Shown: positions 62,481-64,000 of the stretch, piece after piece
Numbering within the stretch: the first letter of the stretch is position 1
Layout: each line of letters starts with the position of its first letter
From: Trema orientale
Lineage: Eukaryota > Streptophyta > Magnoliopsida > Rosales > Cannabaceae
DNA: 64,000 bases
Direction: 5' to 3'
NCBI GenBank assembly: GCA_002914845.1
Contig: JXTC01000139.1
Location: 418,587 to 482,586, forward strand
Made by a program: the position numbers and the translations under genes
The notes under the pieces: model-generated
What the model was told of the DNA's origin: nothing
The model's database searches: none
Seen by the model: only the letters and a program-made list of their open reading frames with translations

Positions 62481-63499
62481 ATCAGAAATACAATCCGTGA
62501 ATCATTATCATCCACACATACGTATTAAGTTCGTATTAAGTTCTAATGTGGCATATAAGTTTAGAGACATAATCATATAGTATTCTTGATTTAATTCTAT
62601 AAACTCGTTCTACGAATTCCTAAAATAGAAACATAAACCACACTCTTAATCCTAAGCTTCAAGTATTACTAAGATAACGACACTCAAAACAAGGCGATTC
62701 CTAAGCCAGTCAACCTCGAATTTCGTGTCTACCTACAAACATATCGATTTTATATATCAAAACTTATTTTCGACGTCAACAATCTCAGATATGACATCGA
62801 AAACTCATTTCAACAACCCAATTGAAAAATGACAGTATAGCACAAAATCTCCAAATGGCCAACAATGGTAACTTTTTAACTGGGCTGAGTTAGGATGCAG
62901 GATGGATACTGTTTCGAAGCTATTGATAAGATGAATTGAATAGGACCAGCGGCGAGGCCCCAGGTACCTGGACGGTAGCACTAGGATGCTGGAAAGTTCA
63001 CGTGGCCATTTCCTTCTCTTCCTCTTCGCTACGATGTCAGTAGTTTCTAGTGGAGCTGGGCTACACATGGGGCTTCTCGTGGACACCTGGCCAAACGGTA
63101 ACGCGGCGTAGCTCACAATGGCAAGAGGGTGGTCGGTCGTTGAGAAACAGTGCGGGATCGAGAGAGGGGAAGGAGATCGTGAGGGAGAGGCATATTTTAG
63201 GGCTTCATGGCATTTTGGGGGTTAATCTGCAATGTGGCAAACCTAGGTAGGGGACTTTTAAGTTCCCAATATTGCAAAAATGACCTCTGTCATGATTCCC
63301 TTTTAATCAGGTCCTTAAAATCACTATTTGGCCCCATAGTTTCTCAAAATCTTCACACTTAAGCCCAAACTCAGATTAATTCTTTTAATTTGATTTTTAA
63401 CCCATAATGTGATTAATTTTCCAAATTAACCTTAAATAATTATGGGTTTTTACAGTTTTCTCCAACTAGATGAATGAATCCAAGTGGAAAATTGTCCAC
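62481..63499. other. Non-genic; repeat-like with a GC-richer patch
   Basis: A patch at about 62940-63190 is less AT-rich and contains GAGAGAGGGGAAGG-type purine text, followed by TTAAGCCCAAACTCAGATTA-type text often found in plant LTRs. No frame is recognised. Confidence 0.3.
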
Positions 63500-63739
63500 T
63501 TAGCTATACAATAAGGCTTGAGCAACTTGGTTGCAGTTACGATTAACATGAAAAACAAATTTATTGACATCAGGAAACATAGATTTAATATCAAAAAGAA
63601 TCAAACCTGACTTAGTTTCAAGAAGCCGAGTCTCTTTGAGCAGCCTCACTACTGTTAAGCAATTCGATTCAATCACCACGGGCTAGAGACCAGCATCTTT
63701 AGTATCAGAAACACCTTCTCAAATAGTCATAACTTAAGC
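63500..63739 (-). pseudogene. Decayed RNase H-like (RVT_3-type) fragment
   Basis: The minus strand reads PVVIESNCLTVVRLLKETR, then LILFDIKSMFP and VFHVNRNCNQVAQALL, in one frame. This follows the plant RNase H-like domain pattern (VxxESDCxxVVxLL ... DIK ... RxxNxVAHxLA) found in LINE-derived and stand-alone proteins. A conserved Asp is Asn here, and in-frame stops at about 63735, 63720 and 63690 and after the last motif show decay. Only the C-terminal half of the domain is present; no reverse transcriptase is adjacent. Confidence 0.6.
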
Positions 63740-64000
63740 CAAGATTGTTAGCATAAACAATGATCTGAACACGTTTCTAATATCATTGAAATATAAAAAA
63801 CAAAGAAAATGCATACCTCCAGTCATTGCCCAAAAACAGAAGAAACTAAGCGGAAGCTTTTCTTTACACGTTTCTCACACTTGCTTTCTGTATTTGATGG
63901 AATAATTATATATCAATAAAGCAGTGAGAGGACCCAAGTAACTATTTATAGAGGTTCTCCCATCAAGAACCTTTTCGGTTCGTAACCGGTGGACGAACCG
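63740..64000. other. Window-edge sequence, no gene seen
   Basis: The last 25 bases contain CGGTTCG and its complement CGAACCG separated by 11 bases, a small potential hairpin cut off by the window edge. Nothing else recognised. Confidence 0.4.

Noticed and set aside
1-64000. CRISPR array, prokaryotic operon, organellar insertion, tRNA or rRNA gene
   Set aside because: No regularly spaced short repeats with unique spacers, no bacterial-type gene clustering, and no recognisable tRNA cloverleaf or rRNA core was seen. Spliced plant gene structure and plant retroelements dominate.

Overview
The window is AT-rich plant nuclear DNA, most likely from a dicot. It holds one gene that looks intact, long introns, many homopolymer and (AT)n tracts, plant-type Ty1/copia and Ty3/gypsy remnants, and several fold-back MITE-like elements. 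The lineage cannot be fixed from sequence alone. The kinase gene reads like other dicot orthologues I know, but I would not name a genus. There are two assembly ambiguities: an N run at 1770-1807 and a single N at 7030.

Layout. 1-5.2 kb: two related LTR-like segments ending in a GATGTTACA motif, then a fold-back MITE. 5.5-14.3 kb, minus strand: a complete eight-coding-exon gene for a B4-type Raf-like protein kinase (N-terminal PB1 domain, C-terminal kinase, 1309 codons before the stop). It has a 5' UTR intron, a GAA/TTC microsatellite and three upstream AUG reading frames. 14.4-16.6 kb: upstream intergenic DNA with a second fold-back MITE. 16.6-27.8 kb: a fossil retroelement block on the minus strand, made of a copia-type LTR, two partial chromovirus-like Ty3/gypsy copies in tandem, an unclassified repeat, and a short second piece of the same copia-type LTR. 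27.8-53.4 kb: intergenic DNA with MITEs, a 2.1-kb long-TIR element, complex tandem repeats and three weak or decayed gene-like remnants. 53.4-57.9 kb: a broken Ty1/copia element (gag to RNase H) on the plus strand. 57.9-62.1 kb: a different LTR with a primer-binding site, then a GC-rich minisatellite and long AT-rich tandem repeats. 62.1-64 kb: more repeat DNA and a decayed RNase H-like coding fragment.

Functionally, only the Raf-like kinase can be assigned a cellular role. In Arabidopsis, B4 Raf-like kinases act in osmotic-stress signalling upstream of SnRK2 kinases. The upstream ORFs, and a competing splice donor 26 bases past the end of the first coding exon, are the most testable regulatory features. 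No tRNA, rRNA, CRISPR array or bacterial-type system was seen. I found no convincing undescribed biological system. The most unusual unexplained structures are a palindrome cluster at 48.36-48.46 kb, a palindromic higher-order tandem repeat at 41.8-42.46 kb, and a 27-28-base GC minisatellite at 60.0-60.45 kb.
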